From Fundicoccus ignavus (GTDB lineage Bacteria > Bacillota > Bacilli > Lactobacillales > Aerococcaceae), in NCBI RefSeq assembly GCF_009659375.1, contig NZ_WJQT01000003.1, positions 1 to 64,000 of the forward strand: DNA of 64,000 nt. The letters are read 5' to 3'. The first letter of the stretch is position 1, and each line of letters starts with the position of its first letter. Position numbers and translations under genes: made by a program. The notes under the pieces were generated by a model. That model searched no databases and was not told where the DNA came from. It saw only the letters and a list, made by a program, of their open reading frames with translations. Shown here in pieces: positions 17,922-27,474 of the stretch.

Positions 17922-18046
17922 AATGTGCCGACTGGCGAAATGAGTTGGCACATTAGAATGCATCGATATCAATATAATAATAATACGTAAAAATAAAATG
18001 ATAGATTTAGCGATTCGTGTTCAAGTTAATTTAGTAAAGCTAGCTC
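17922..18046. repeat. Palindromic repeat related to 42436-42596
   Basis: A palindrome AATGTGCC..ACT...AGT..GGCACATT (17922-17954) is followed by about 90 bases (ATCAATATAATAATAATAC, AAAATGATAGATTT, CGTGTTCAAGTTAATTTA) that match the right flank of the second array at 42436-42596. The two loci therefore share a right-end segment. Confidence 0.75.
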
Positions 18047-18079
18047 AATCGGCGAAGCCCTGTCTAAAAACACCTTTAC

Positions 18080-18655
18080 TCAGATGAATGGATCAACTTT
18101 AGAACTGTTTATGACAATCTGGTCCATTTCATTTGGTTGCTGAGTAGTAAAATTCATGCATAAAAAAGCCAACTCATCGGGAGAAATATCAAAGTCATGA
18201 TTAATCCATTCAGTCATAACGTTAAAAGCTAAGCCAATCATGCCTCTTATATTATAGCGAGTGGTTGCTTTTAAAGAGTGACTTCCAAAGGCTTGATTAA
18301 GGTAATTTAAGATAAAATAACTCTGTTGCTCATTCCCCAGCACACGTTTGACTTCATCTTGATTAGTGTATAGAAATTCAAAAAGGTGTAACCAAAACTT
18401 GTGCCAATCACCACTTAGTATATAATGTTCGCCTTCTGCTAGAATGCGGTAAAACAATTGATTACAGATATCTTGAAAGATAGCCGTCATGGACTTGTAA
18501 TTACGGTAATAAGCCATGCGTGAAACGCCTGCTCTTTGTGTTAATTCAGTAACAGATATCTCATCAAATGTTTTAGTTTCGAGTAATTGTACCATCGCGG
18601 TCATGATTGCTTCCCGCGTCAATTGATTGACTTCCTGATTATTTGTCGCCGTCAT
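18080..18655 (-). CDS. TetR/AcrR-family transcriptional regulator
   Basis: A 191-residue protein with a TetR helix-turn-helix at residues 12-55 (TRAGVSRMAYYRNYKS-like, preceded by FDEISVTELTQRAG) and a C-terminal ligand domain of the type seen in DhaS-like and related regulators. AAAGGA precedes the ATG. It is divergent from the methyltransferase and the ABC exporter, so control of those genes, or of itself, is plausible; no clear operator was picked out in 18656-18841. Confidence 0.88.
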   Translation of the reverse strand: MTATNNQEVNQLTREAIMTAMVQLLETKTFDEISVTELTQRAGVSRMAYYRNYKSMTAIFQDICNQLFYRILAEGEHYILSGDWHKFWLHLFEFLYTNQDEVKRVLGNEQQSYFILNYLNQAFGSHSLKATTRYNIRGMIGLAFNVMTEWINHDFDISPDELAFLCMNFTTQQPNEMDQIVINSSKVDPFI

Positions 18656-18841
18656 TTACCTATTCCTTTCTTCGCCGTAGCAAAACACTACCAACTGTCA
18701 CATCGCACTGTGCTTCTATTGAAGTCGTCAATACTAGGTGTTACTATTGTAACATCAGGAAAAGGTAATTAAAAGTAGATGCGTTGTACTATAATGGAAA
18801 ACGCATGAAATAAAAATACAAGAAATAATGAGGTTTATATA

Positions 18842-20041
18842 ATGAAACGATATCGATTAAGACCATTAGCTACAAGTAGAATTTTAGCTGGTGAGCGTTT
18901 AGTAAAATTAGATGATTTTGAACAAACAGATCAAGCAGAAACTTTAGCAGAGGGAATGGTAATTGCTTTAACTGATGCGAAGCGTCAATTAAATGCCAAA
19001 GCACTAGTTGGACGTCAAAATAAAGGTCTAGCATGGGTATTTACTTTAGATATGAATGAATATTGGGATGAAGAATTTATCACTTATACGTTTGAAGAAG
19101 CTTTAGCAAAGAGAAAAGATTTACTGGCTGAATATCAAACAGCTACCACAGCTTTCAGAATATTTAATGGTGAAGGCGATGGTATTGGCGGATTAACAGC
19201 AGATTATTATGATGGATTTGTGCAATTCAATTGGTATTCAGAAGGTATCTATGAATACCGTGAATGGTTTGTAGAGGCATTGTTAAGTGCAATGCCAAGT
19301 ATTAAAGGTGTATACGAAACAAAACGTTTTAAAGTGTCTAAAGATGAAGCAGCAATTAGTCATACAAAAGGTGAGCTAGCACCACAGCCACTTATTGTAA
19401 AAGAAAATGATATTCAATACGCTGTTTACTTAGGCGAAGATTGGATGACGGGAATCTTCCTGGATCAAAGGGAAGTAAGAAGTTTTGTTCAAACACAGGC
19501 ACAAGATTTAAGCGTCTTAAACTTATTTAGTTATACGGGAGCTTTTTCAGTTGCAGCAGCTGTTGGTGGAGCAAAGCGTACAGTCAGTATTGATGTAGCT
19601 AATCGTAGTATTGATAAAACAAAAGAACAGTTTGCTTTGAATGGCATTGAAGGTGAGCCACCACATCATGAAATACGTGTCATGGACGTATTTGATTACA
19701 TCAATTATGCGAAACGTCATGAATTACAATTCGATATGATTGTGTGTGACCCACCAAGTTTTGCACGTACTAAGAAAAGAACATTCAGTGCTGAGAAAGA
19801 TTATGCCAAACTAGCGCAAGACTTATTTGATATTACGGCACCGAATGGTTTATGTATCCTAAGCACCAACCACAGTGGATATAAAAAAGAAGCCTTCATT
19901 AAAGAAATGTCTAAAGTGGGGAGTTCACATTCAGGTCATTTTCAATTGATACAATCATTTGGCCTACCATCTGATTTCCCAACTAGCCAAGATAGTGAAA
20001 GCCAATACCTGAAAGTATTAATTTTCTACCGTAATAACTAG
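18842..20041 (+). CDS. Class I SAM-dependent 23S rRNA methyltransferase, RlmI-like
   Basis: A 399-residue enzyme with an N-terminal PUA-like domain (residues 1-75), an RlmI-type central region (FRIFNGEGDGIGGLTADYY) and a Rossmann methyltransferase fold. The SAM-binding block LNLFSYTGAFSVAAA is near residue 220, and the catalytic-type motif CDPPSFAR is near residue 302. RlmI methylates a cytosine in 23S rRNA in E. coli; the same reaction is inferred. The binding site is GAGG. The exporter genes begin 36 bases downstream, so co-transcription is possible. Confidence 0.88.
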   Translation: MKRYRLRPLATSRILAGERLVKLDDFEQTDQAETLAEGMVIALTDAKRQLNAKALVGRQNKGLAWVFTLDMNEYWDEEFITYTFEEALAKRKDLLAEYQTATTAFRIFNGEGDGIGGLTADYYDGFVQFNWYSEGIYEYREWFVEALLSAMPSIKGVYETKRFKVSKDEAAISHTKGELAPQPLIVKENDIQYAVYLGEDWMTGIFLDQREVRSFVQTQAQDLSVLNLFSYTGAFSVAAAVGGAKRTVSIDVANRSIDKTKEQFALNGIEGEPPHHEIRVMDVFDYINYAKRHELQFDMIVCDPPSFARTKKRTFSAEKDYAKLAQDLFDITAPNGLCILSTNHSGYKKEAFIKEMSKVGSSHSGHFQLIQSFGLPSDFPTSQDSESQYLKVLIFYRNN

Positions 20042-20077
20042 CATCCAAATTATCATACAAGAAAGAGGTGTTAGCAC

Positions 20078-20779
20078 GTGGCATATATTGAATTAAAAGA
20101 TGTTGTAAAAGAATATCGTACAGGCGATGTGGTAACACGCGCTAACGATGGCATTAATTTTGAAATTGAAAAAGGTGAATTTGTTGTAATCCTAGGACCT
20201 TCAGGTGCAGGAAAATCCACCACCTTAAATATACTAGGTGGCATGGATCAAGCGACATCGGGAGATGTACTAATTGATCAAGAGAATATTGCGAATTATA
20301 GTCCGAAAGAATTGACGACATTCCGGCGCTATGGCGTAGGTTTTGTTTTTCAAAACTATAATTTAGTTCCCAATCTTACCGCTAAAGAAAATGTTGAGTT
20401 GATGATTCAAATAGCTGGCAGTGACGCTGATGCGGTTGAAACACTAGAAGCATGTGGTTTGGGGCATCGCTTAGACAACTTCCCAGCTCAATTGTCGGGC
20501 GGAGAGCAACAGCGTGTTTCGATAGCGCGAGCAATTGCTGGACAACCTAAGTTGCTACTGTGTGACGAACCCACTGGGGCATTAGACTATGAGACTGGAA
20601 AGCAAGTCTTAAAATTATTACAGGATACTTGTCTAGAAACGAACACGACCGTAATCGTGATTACACATAACCAGACAATTTCGCAAATGGCTAATCGTGT
20701 CATTAAAATTCGCAACGGTAAAGTCAGTGAGATGACTTGCAATGAACAGCCTTTGAAAGTAGAAGATATCCAATGGTAA
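20078..20779 (+). CDS. ABC transporter ATP-binding protein, MacB/LolD type
   Basis: A 233-residue ATPase with Walker [10 protein letters not shown] near residue 43, the Q-loop in [10 protein letters not shown], signature [14 protein letters not shown], Walker [13 protein letters not shown] and the switch histidine in VIVITHN. The TGALD ending and the MacB-like sequence match ATPases that pair with FtsX-type permeases. The GTG start follows an AAAGAGGTG site. The partner permease begins 27 bases after its stop codon. Confidence 0.93.
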   Translation: MAYIELKDVVKEYRTGDVVTRANDGINFEIEKGEFVVILGPSGAGKSTTLNILGGMDQATSGDVLIDQENIANYSPKELTTFRRYGVGFVFQNYNLVPNLTAKENVELMIQIAGSDADAVETLEACGLGHRLDNFPAQLSGGEQQRVSIARAIAGQPKLLLCDEPTGALDYETGKQVLKLLQDTCLETNTTVIVITHNQTISQMANRVIKIRNGKVSEMTCNEQPLKVEDIQW

Positions 20780-20806
20780 GGCAATGGGAAAGTGAAGTGA
20801 TTGACG

Positions 20807-23800
20807 ATGAATTCAACAGTATGGAAAGATAATTTACGTGAAATTAAACAATCTTTTCCAAGATTTCTATCCATCTTCGCTATCATCTCGTTGGGGGTTG
20901 CATTCTTTGTCGGCATTAAAGCAACGGGACCTTCTATGGTTGAAACCTCTGCGCGTTACTTTGAAAAGTATCAAATGCCAGATGGAACAATTTTATCCAC
21001 AAGCGGGATAACGGATGAAGACCTCGATATTCTTTCTGATATACATGGCGTCAGTTGGTTACCAATGAAAAGTTTTGATTCAAGTTTAAAACCTGGGACC
21101 GAAACAGCCAAAATATTTACCCACGACTACCAACAAAATAAGAACTTTTTTAAAGTAGTCGAAGGCCGTATGCCAGAAAAAACGAACGAAATCGCCTTAG
21201 ATTCAGCTTTGTTAGGCGTAATTAGTCAAGGAGCAGGTGAACCATTTAAAATAGGGGACACGATAACACTCGAACAACCTAGTAGTTATGACGCTGATAA
21301 TGAGAATGTTTCAGACGAAAAAAATTCCTTAACGATACAAGGCCCACATTTGTTGGAGCAAGAATTTGAAATTGTTGGCTTTGTTGAAAGTCCTTTGTAT
21401 TTTGAAAGGATTTCACGAGGTCCCGGTACTGTTTCGATGTTTGCGGTGATTCCTGAAGAGAATGTCGCGGGTGATATTTACTCGGAAGTTTACTATTGGG
21501 TAGATGAGGCGGCAGCTTATGATGCGTATTCAGAAGAGTATGATGCAACGACTTTAGCGAGTAAATTAGCAATTGAAGAAAGTTTAAATGGCCAACCTTT
21601 AGCGCGATTAAATGAAATGCGTAAGGACTTGAACGAATTATTGCGTGATGGTCGCCAAGAGATAGCGGATGCTTATCAAGAAATCTATAATGGTGGTCGT
21701 TTGCTAGAAGAAGGTCGGCAAGAAATAGCGACAGGATGGCTTGAATATTACGATGGTCAGGTTAAAATAACGGAAGCTGAGCGAGAAATTTTCTCCGGTG
21801 AAGCAGAACTTGAAAAAGGGCAGGCTGACTTACAAGCTGGTTGGCTAGAGTTTTACGCTAATCAAAACTTATTATGGGAGAATGAACTTGCGTATCAATC
21901 AGGGCTTGAGGAATATAATTTAGCATTAGCTGCTTTTCAAGCTGGTATTGCGGAAGGTGAAGCAACATTAATAGCTGCTGAAGCTGAACTTGCTTCAGCC
22001 TATCAAGAACTTGAAGCAGGACGTCAGCAGTTAATTGAGGGACAGGCGCAAATAGATGCAGGTCGTGCTCAAATAGCGGCTGCTCGCCAACAAATTATTG
22101 ATGAGCTTATTGGACAAATTCCAGAAGGGCTAGATAGTCCAGAAGCGATTCTTGCTTACCTAGAAGAGATGGGGATATCCGTTTCAGATTTAATTGAGAA
22201 TCTTGAAAATCAACTTGAAACGTTACCAACGCAAATTGAGACTTTGATAGAAGAATTACAAAATGTTGAAGCGGAGATTACACTGTTAGAAGAAGAAAAC
22301 GAAAATCTACGGGTGGAGCAAGCAGCGTTAGAAAATGAATTAGAGCTGTTAGCGCCAGTTTTAGCTGAACAGCAAGACGCTTTAGTAACTGCTGAAACGA
22401 GTTTAACCAATATGCAGTTGCATTTACAAAGTTTGCAAGATCAACTAGCGACAACTCCCCCAACATTAACCGATGAAGCAGGAAATGAGTCGCCAAATCC
22501 ATCTTATTCTGAGCTTCAAATAGAAATTAGCAGTCTCGAATCAGAAATATCTGCACAGTCTTTAATCGTGGCGGATTTACAAAGTACCGTCACTGCTAGT
22601 GCAACCGAATATTCAAGACTTGAAGCAGAGTTGACAGCAAAAAAAGAAGAGATTGCGGCGAATGAGTTAGAAATTGAAAACTTAAGACAAACACAGTTAG
22701 ATACAATTGCTGAACTAGATATCTTACAAGATGCTTTTGAGGATGTAGATATCGAAAAAATTCAAGCAGAAATTGAACGATTACTAGCTTCTAGAGAAGA
22801 AATAGAAGCGCAATTGCAACAACTAATTGAAGCGATTGAGGCCATTCAAGCAGCTGAAGCTGAATTAGATTTAGCACAAGCAGAACTTGATGCGGGTTGG
22901 CTAGAGTACTACGATGGTTTGGCGCAATATAATGCGGGACTTGCAGAAGTTAACGCAGGTTGGGCTACTTTAGAAGAGGAAAGAGCGAATGGACAGAGTC
23001 AATTAGATGCGGCAGCTTTAGAATTGCAAGAAGGACGTCTTGCATTAGACGATGCATATGCTCAACTTGAAGAAGGGCGCTTGACGTTGTTAAATGCTGA
23101 TGCAGAATTAGTAAATGGTTTGGCAGAATTAAATGCAGGTCGTATAGAATTGCTACATGCAAAACGTTTAGCCTATGAAGGTTACTGGGAACTACGTGAT
23201 GGTGAACAGGAATTGAGTGAAAAGCAAATGGAGTTTGCAGATGAAGCTGCTTCAGCCAGACTTGAATTAGCAGAAGCTGAAACCGACTTAGCCGATGCTG
23301 AGGCGGAGTTAGCAGATTTGGAAGGCCCTATTTATTATGTAAATGGGCGTGATTCTAATCAAGCTTATGAGAGTGTGTATGAGAATGCCGATAAGATCAA
23401 TATAATTAGTAACATCTTTCCAGTATTCTTTTTTGCGATTGCCGTATTAGTAACCTTTACTACCGTTAAGAGAATGGGCAGTGAACAACGAAATTATATG
23501 GGAACCATGAAACAAATGGGATACCCTACTCATGTTATTCTATCTAAATTTGTCACTTATGCGGGCGTCGCAAGTTTTGCAGGAGTTCTGTTTGGTATTT
23601 GGGTCGGCTACGCTGTTTTTCCAAGTGTGATTATTAACGCTTATAATATGATGTATTATTTTGACGAGAAAATCATTTTGACTTCTCATGCAGTGAATTT
23701 AGTTGTAGCGCTAATTGCACTGAGTTGCGCAATTGTCCCAGCCATAGTAACACCGCTAAATATACTTAGAACACAACCAGCCATGTTGTTACAACCTGAA

Positions 23801-25006
23801 CCACCGAAATCTGGTAAGAAAATATTATTCGAAAGAATCCCATGGTTATGGAAAGCGTTGAGTTTTAAACGTAAGATGACGATTCGTAATCTACTTCGCT
23901 ATAAAGGTCGAAACTCAATGACCTTGTTCGGTGTTGCTGGGTGTACGATGTTGATATTAACGGGATTTGGGATTAGTGATACGATTTCAGGAATTATTGA
24001 TCAGCAAATGACTGTAATTCAAACCTTTAATTCAATGGTTTACTTGCAGGATAATCAAACAGCAGAAGACGTTGAAGCATTTAGTCAGGAGTTGTTGGCT
24101 TCGGGGGAAGTCGAGAAAATTGTTCCGGTTTATACGACTCAATTGAATACGGATGACAGTGAGAAACTTGATCAGCCCATTTCGGTCGTCGTTCCTATGG
24201 TTGACAGCGATACGTTAAGTGAATTTGTTTCCTTGCATCGTCGTTCGGCTCCAGAGACTCAACTTGATTTGAAAACTAGTGGCCCAGTTCTAACAGAACG
24301 TATGTCAGAGTATTTAGGTTTAGGGGAAGGCAATACAATTCAATTAAAAGATGATACAGAACAATTGTATGATTTTGAAATTGGTGCGATTTCTGAATAT
24401 TATATCGGGCATAATTTATATTTATCACCAGATGAATACGAAAAAGTATTCTTTGAAGAAGCTAGTGCCAATGCTTTTTATGTAAAATACGTCGATGGGA
24501 TAGATAGTTTACAATTAGAGAATTCATTGGCGAGTGACGACAGAGTATTGACGTTAATTAATTTAGAAACAATCGCAGAACAAGCGGGGCAATCATTGGG
24601 CAGCTTGGATATCATCACGGTTGTATTAATTGTGTCAGCGGCTGGTTTGGCATTTGTTGTTCTTTATAATTTAACGAACATCAATATTGCTGAACGAATG
24701 CGCGAACTCTCTACTATCAAGGTATTAGGATTCTATAACACAGAAGTCAGTATGTATATCTTTGAAGAGATATTGGTGTTAACTTCGATAGGCTCAGTTA
24801 TTGGTTTAGGTTTAGGAAACGTGTTAACGAGTTTCTTAATGAAGATGATGCAACCGAATAACTTGTTGTTTAATCCTCATATTCATTGGGATAGTTATTT
24901 GATTTCAGCAGCTTTAACCTTTGTATTTTCTAGCATTGTGATGTTATTTATGCATAAGAAGTTGAGAAATATTGATATGGTCGAAGCATTAAAAGCAGTT
25001 GAATAA
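20807..25006 (+). CDS. Giant FtsX-type ABC permease with a long coiled-coil extracellular insert
   Basis: A 1399-residue protein. One membrane segment near residue 25 is followed by a MacB-like periplasmic-type domain to about residue 240. Residues 250-830 are almost entirely coiled coil, with recurring L..G...L..G steps such as ELNAGRIELLHAKR at its end. Two FtsX permease blocks follow (VFFFAIAVLVTFTTV near 870, and the C-terminal block with ITVVLIVSAAGLAFVVL). The layout resembles permeases of MacB-like or antimicrobial-type exporters with YhgE-like stalks. An in-frame TTG at 20801 is an alternative start. Substrate unknown; the TetR neighbour suggests induced expression. Confidence 0.85.
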   Translation: MNSTVWKDNLREIKQSFPRFLSIFAIISLGVAFFVGIKATGPSMVETSARYFEKYQMPDGTILSTSGITDEDLDILSDIHGVSWLPMKSFDSSLKPGTETAKIFTHDYQQNKNFFKVVEGRMPEKTNEIALDSALLGVISQGAGEPFKIGDTITLEQPSSYDADNENVSDEKNSLTIQGPHLLEQEFEIVGFVESPLYFERISRGPGTVSMFAVIPEENVAGDIYSEVYYWVDEAAAYDAYSEEYDATTLASKLAIEESLNGQPLARLNEMRKDLNELLRDGRQEIADAYQEIYNGGRLLEEGRQEIATGWLEYYDGQVKITEAEREIFSGEAELEKGQADLQAGWLEFYANQNLLWENELAYQSGLEEYNLALAAFQAGIAEGEATLIAAEAELASAYQELEAGRQQLIEGQAQIDAGRAQIAAARQQIIDELIGQIPEGLDSPEAILAYLEEMGISVSDLIENLENQLETLPTQIETLIEELQNVEAEITLLEEENENLRVEQAALENELELLAPVLAEQQDALVTAETSLTNMQLHLQSLQDQLATTPPTLTDEAGNESPNPSYSELQIEISSLESEISAQSLIVADLQSTVTASATEYSRLEAELTAKKEEIAANELEIENLRQTQLDTIAELDILQDAFEDVDIEKIQAEIERLLASREEIEAQLQQLIEAIEAIQAAEAELDLAQAELDAGWLEYYDGLAQYNAGLAEVNAGWATLEEERANGQSQLDAAALELQEGRLALDDAYAQLEEGRLTLLNADAELVNGLAELNAGRIELLHAKRLAYEGYWELRDGEQELSEKQMEFADEAASARLELAEAETDLADAEAELADLEGPIYYVNGRDSNQAYESVYENADKINIISNIFPVFFFAIAVLVTFTTVKRMGSEQRNYMGTMKQMGYPTHVILSKFVTYAGVASFAGVLFGIWVGYAVFPSVIINAYNMMYYFDEKIILTSHAVNLVVALIALSCAIVPAIVTPLNILRTQPAMLLQPEPPKSGKKILFERIPWLWKALSFKRKMTIRNLLRYKGRNSMTLFGVAGCTMLILTGFGISDTISGIIDQQMTVIQTFNSMVYLQDNQTAEDVEAFSQELLASGEVEKIVPVYTTQLNTDDSEKLDQPISVVVPMVDSDTLSEFVSLHRRSAPETQLDLKTSGPVLTERMSEYLGLGEGNTIQLKDDTEQLYDFEIGAISEYYIGHNLYLSPDEYEKVFFEEASANAFYVKYVDGIDSLQLENSLASDDRVLTLINLETIAEQAGQSLGSLDIITVVLIVSAAGLAFVVLYNLTNINIAERMRELSTIKVLGFYNTEVSMYIFEEILVLTSIGSVIGLGLGNVLTSFLMKMMQPNNLLFNPHIHWDSYLISAALTFVFSSIVMLFMHKKLRNIDMVEALKAVE

Positions 25007-25016
25007 TATTATTTTA

Positions 25017-25052
25017 GGACTATTGGGAGTGATCTCAGTAGTCTTTTTTTTC
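25017..25052 (+). terminator. Terminator of the ABC exporter operon
   Basis: An imperfect stem (GACTA...TAGTC with an inner GAG/CTC) is followed by eight T, eleven bases after the stop codon. The dispersed repeat begins at its T-run. Confidence 0.75.
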
Positions 25053-25210
25053 AGGGATTATAAGTTTTATGTTGTTTTATCAAGCTTTGTGCTACGTTCA
25101 GCTTATTGTTTTCCAAGGCGGTGGTCGCTTCCGAAGTCTTACTGACGTTCGTGCTTTTTCAGCTCAATCGGCTAGAATCTGTCTATTTCGCTTTGAACAC
25201 AGTCACAGCA
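25050..25210 (+). repeat. Dispersed long-hairpin repeat, left arm and tip
   Basis: The copy starts GGATTATAAGTTTTATGTTG and carries GCTTATTGTTTTCCAAGGCG, TACTGACGTTCGTG and CAGCTCAATCGGCTAGAATC, the whole left arm. The right arm is not recognisable beyond about 25210. The remaining gap to 25487 holds a probable promoter (TTGTTT, 18 bases, TACAAT near 25408-25437) for the next gene and nothing else I can support. Confidence 0.75.
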
Positions 25211-25487
25211 GCTGTACCATTTGGCCTTATGTCACTATAGGCAAATTATCACATTGAGTTTCGCAAATGATGAGAGTGTTGTATTGAATAGTATTTTGGT
25301 AGAGTGAAGGGTATTTAATTTGTTGATGTCTAGGCGTATTAATATATTGATTGAAGTTTTATCGGTGAAGGAAGGTATTATAGCAAAATAGCCTTAATCA
25401 GTTTGTAATTGTTTATCTCGTTAGTTCTATGCTACAATAAATAGGACTAATAACAGAATCAGAGAAATATTTAGGAGGTACTTAAAT

Positions 25488-27398
25488 ATGAAATGTCCAA
25501 ATTGTGGTCGTAATGTAAGAAGTAAAACACAATGTGCCTATTGTGGTTACGATTTTAAATCAGGCGACACAACAGCAAAAGAAACAAAACATTCAGAACG
25601 TGTTGAAGATACACAAGTAATCCCTACGGTTGAACCCGATTACGGTGAACGTAGAGAACGTATCGAACCGATTGTTACAGAACCAACTGACTTTAAAGAG
25701 GTGGATGATTTCCCTTCAGCTTCGTCAGATACTTATGAAACGCGTAGTAATCGTGAGCCTCAAGCTGTTATCCCGAAAACTAAACGTAAGGGTGGTAGTG
25801 TTGTTTGGGGAATCGTTAAGTTATTATTGGCTGTTGCAGTTGTATTCTTATTATTCCTATTTGGACCACGTTTAATTGGCCAAGTGATGGATTACTTCAA
25901 TTCAGATGATAATATCTTTGTGCAAACTTTTGGTAACAAAGATGAATCAGATGAGATTTTAAGCGAAGTTGAAAGCGAAGGGTCTGTAGCAGAAAATGAA
26001 GAAACGACAGAAAGCTCTGAGGAATCAACAGAATCGGATAGTGCTTTAACTTTAATTAACCAATCTGTAGAGTTAGCTGAGTACCCAACGATTAATGTAA
26101 CAATGAGTTTTGAAGAGGCTTTAGCAGCTGTTGATCAGTCTACTTTTAAATTCTATGTGGGATCAAATGGTGAAGAAACTGAACTCTCAGAATATTCATT
26201 ATTTAAAGAAGGTAGTGACTTAGTATTAAGTTTTAATGATCCAACTTTAGAAGTCGTGGCTGTTTCAGAACAAGAACAAACATTACGTTTAGTATCTGAA
26301 AACTTGAATGTTGATGAGGCAGTAACTTATACACTTCCAAACGTAAATATTGATAAAGAACAAGCACAGCAATTTACAGATTCAATCAATAATCACTTAG
26401 GTGACTTAGGTGATGTTTCAGCAGTTTTCTTTGAAGCTGGTGCTGATGTACCGTTTACGTATGATAATCAATCTGTAGATGCAGATTCATTAATTGCTTG
26501 GTTTGTCATTGAACGTACATTTGAGGCAGTTGCAGAAGGACAAATCGACTTGGAAGCAACCGTAATGATTAATGATAGTCTAAAAGCTGAGAATGACAAT
26601 GGCACAATTGCAACAACAGAGGCAGATGCTTCATACACTTATACTGAATTGTTGAATTATGTGATTCAAGAACGCGATGTTTCAGCGATGAATCATTTAA
26701 TCCAAGAAACAGGTGGCTTAAATGAGTTTAATTTATGGTTAAATGAATCAGGTTATTTTGCTACTCGATTAACAGCACCACTCTCACTTAATGAAGCTGG
26801 TTTAATTACCGGAGCGATGACTAGCGCGCAAGACTTAGGCAATCTTTTAGGCGCTTTAGCTAATAATTCATTAATCGATGAAACAGGTGATGCGACAATT
26901 AAAGAAATGTTATTACAATCACCATTTAGTGAGAAATACCCAGAAGGTATGGAAGGGGTTGTGACACGTTTTGAGTTGATGTCTTCAGATGATAATGCAA
27001 GTCGTCAATATTATGCGGGAATCTTAGAAATGGAAGAAACTGCTTATGTAGTAGTAATGTTAGCGAACAATATTACTGATGCAGAAGCAACTGTTTCAGC
27101 TATTTCGACGACAATCAATGAATTGATAACTTACTTTACAACAGGTAGTTTAGAAGTTGAAGAAACTGAAGCTGAAAGTGAAGAAGAAGTTATAGAAGAA
27201 GCTGAGTCTTCTCAAGTTGAAATTATTGAGGAAACACCAGTTCAGGAAACAACCCCAACTGAAGAATTATCACCATCTGGAGAACCGACTACAGAGTTAT
27301 ATGACGGTAAGCCAACAGAGAATTATTACTGGTTTGGTGATGAATATCGTCAAGGAATCTGGTTCCAAGATGAATCAGGTAGCTGGAAATACCGTTAA
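25488..27398 (+). CDS. Zinc-ribbon membrane protein with a degenerate beta-lactamase-like domain
   Basis: Residues 1-22 are a zinc ribbon (CPNC at 3-6, CAYC at 16-19). A charged linker leads to one membrane segment near residue 115 (VKLLLAVAVVFLLFLF). An acidic low-complexity stretch and a beta-rich domain follow. Residues 300-540 resemble a class A beta-lactamase: DADSLIAWF with Ser334 aligns with the catalytic S-x-x-K block, but the lysine is Ala337, and the SDN block reads ERDVSAMN. Catalysis is therefore unlikely. Acidic E/T/S and a short aromatic tail (YYWFGDEY) end the 636-residue chain. A sensory or binding role is inferred. Confidence 0.78.
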   Translation: MKCPNCGRNVRSKTQCAYCGYDFKSGDTTAKETKHSERVEDTQVIPTVEPDYGERRERIEPIVTEPTDFKEVDDFPSASSDTYETRSNREPQAVIPKTKRKGGSVVWGIVKLLLAVAVVFLLFLFGPRLIGQVMDYFNSDDNIFVQTFGNKDESDEILSEVESEGSVAENEETTESSEESTESDSALTLINQSVELAEYPTINVTMSFEEALAAVDQSTFKFYVGSNGEETELSEYSLFKEGSDLVLSFNDPTLEVVAVSEQEQTLRLVSENLNVDEAVTYTLPNVNIDKEQAQQFTDSINNHLGDLGDVSAVFFEAGADVPFTYDNQSVDADSLIAWFVIERTFEAVAEGQIDLEATVMINDSLKAENDNGTIATTEADASYTYTELLNYVIQERDVSAMNHLIQETGGLNEFNLWLNESGYFATRLTAPLSLNEAGLITGAMTSAQDLGNLLGALANNSLIDETGDATIKEMLLQSPFSEKYPEGMEGVVTRFELMSSDDNASRQYYAGILEMEETAYVVVMLANNITDAEATVSAISTTINELITYFTTGSLEVEETEAESEEEVIEEAESSQVEIIEETPVQETTPTEELSPSGEPTTELYDGKPTENYYWFGDEYRQGIWFQDESGSWKYR

Positions 27399-27416
27399 TC
27401 ATACTGATTAAATGAA

Positions 27417-27464
27417 AAGACAATGACTGACAGTTTAATACTGTTGTCATTGTCTTCTTTTTTT
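27417..27464 (+). terminator. Terminator of the zinc-ribbon protein gene
   Basis: Arms AAGACAATGACTGACAG and CTGTTGTCATTGTCTT pair with one mismatch and are followed by a T-rich run. Confidence 0.9.
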
Positions 27465-27474
27465 GTATTCTGAA

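Noticed and set aside
17708-17956. Open reading frames of about 80 codons on both strands across the tandem array
   Set aside because: They consist of the repeat units themselves, have no ribosome binding sites, and are not seen at the other array loci.
25069-25257. Short open reading frame behind the ABC exporter
   Set aside because: It lies inside the dispersed repeat, and its frame is not kept in other copies.
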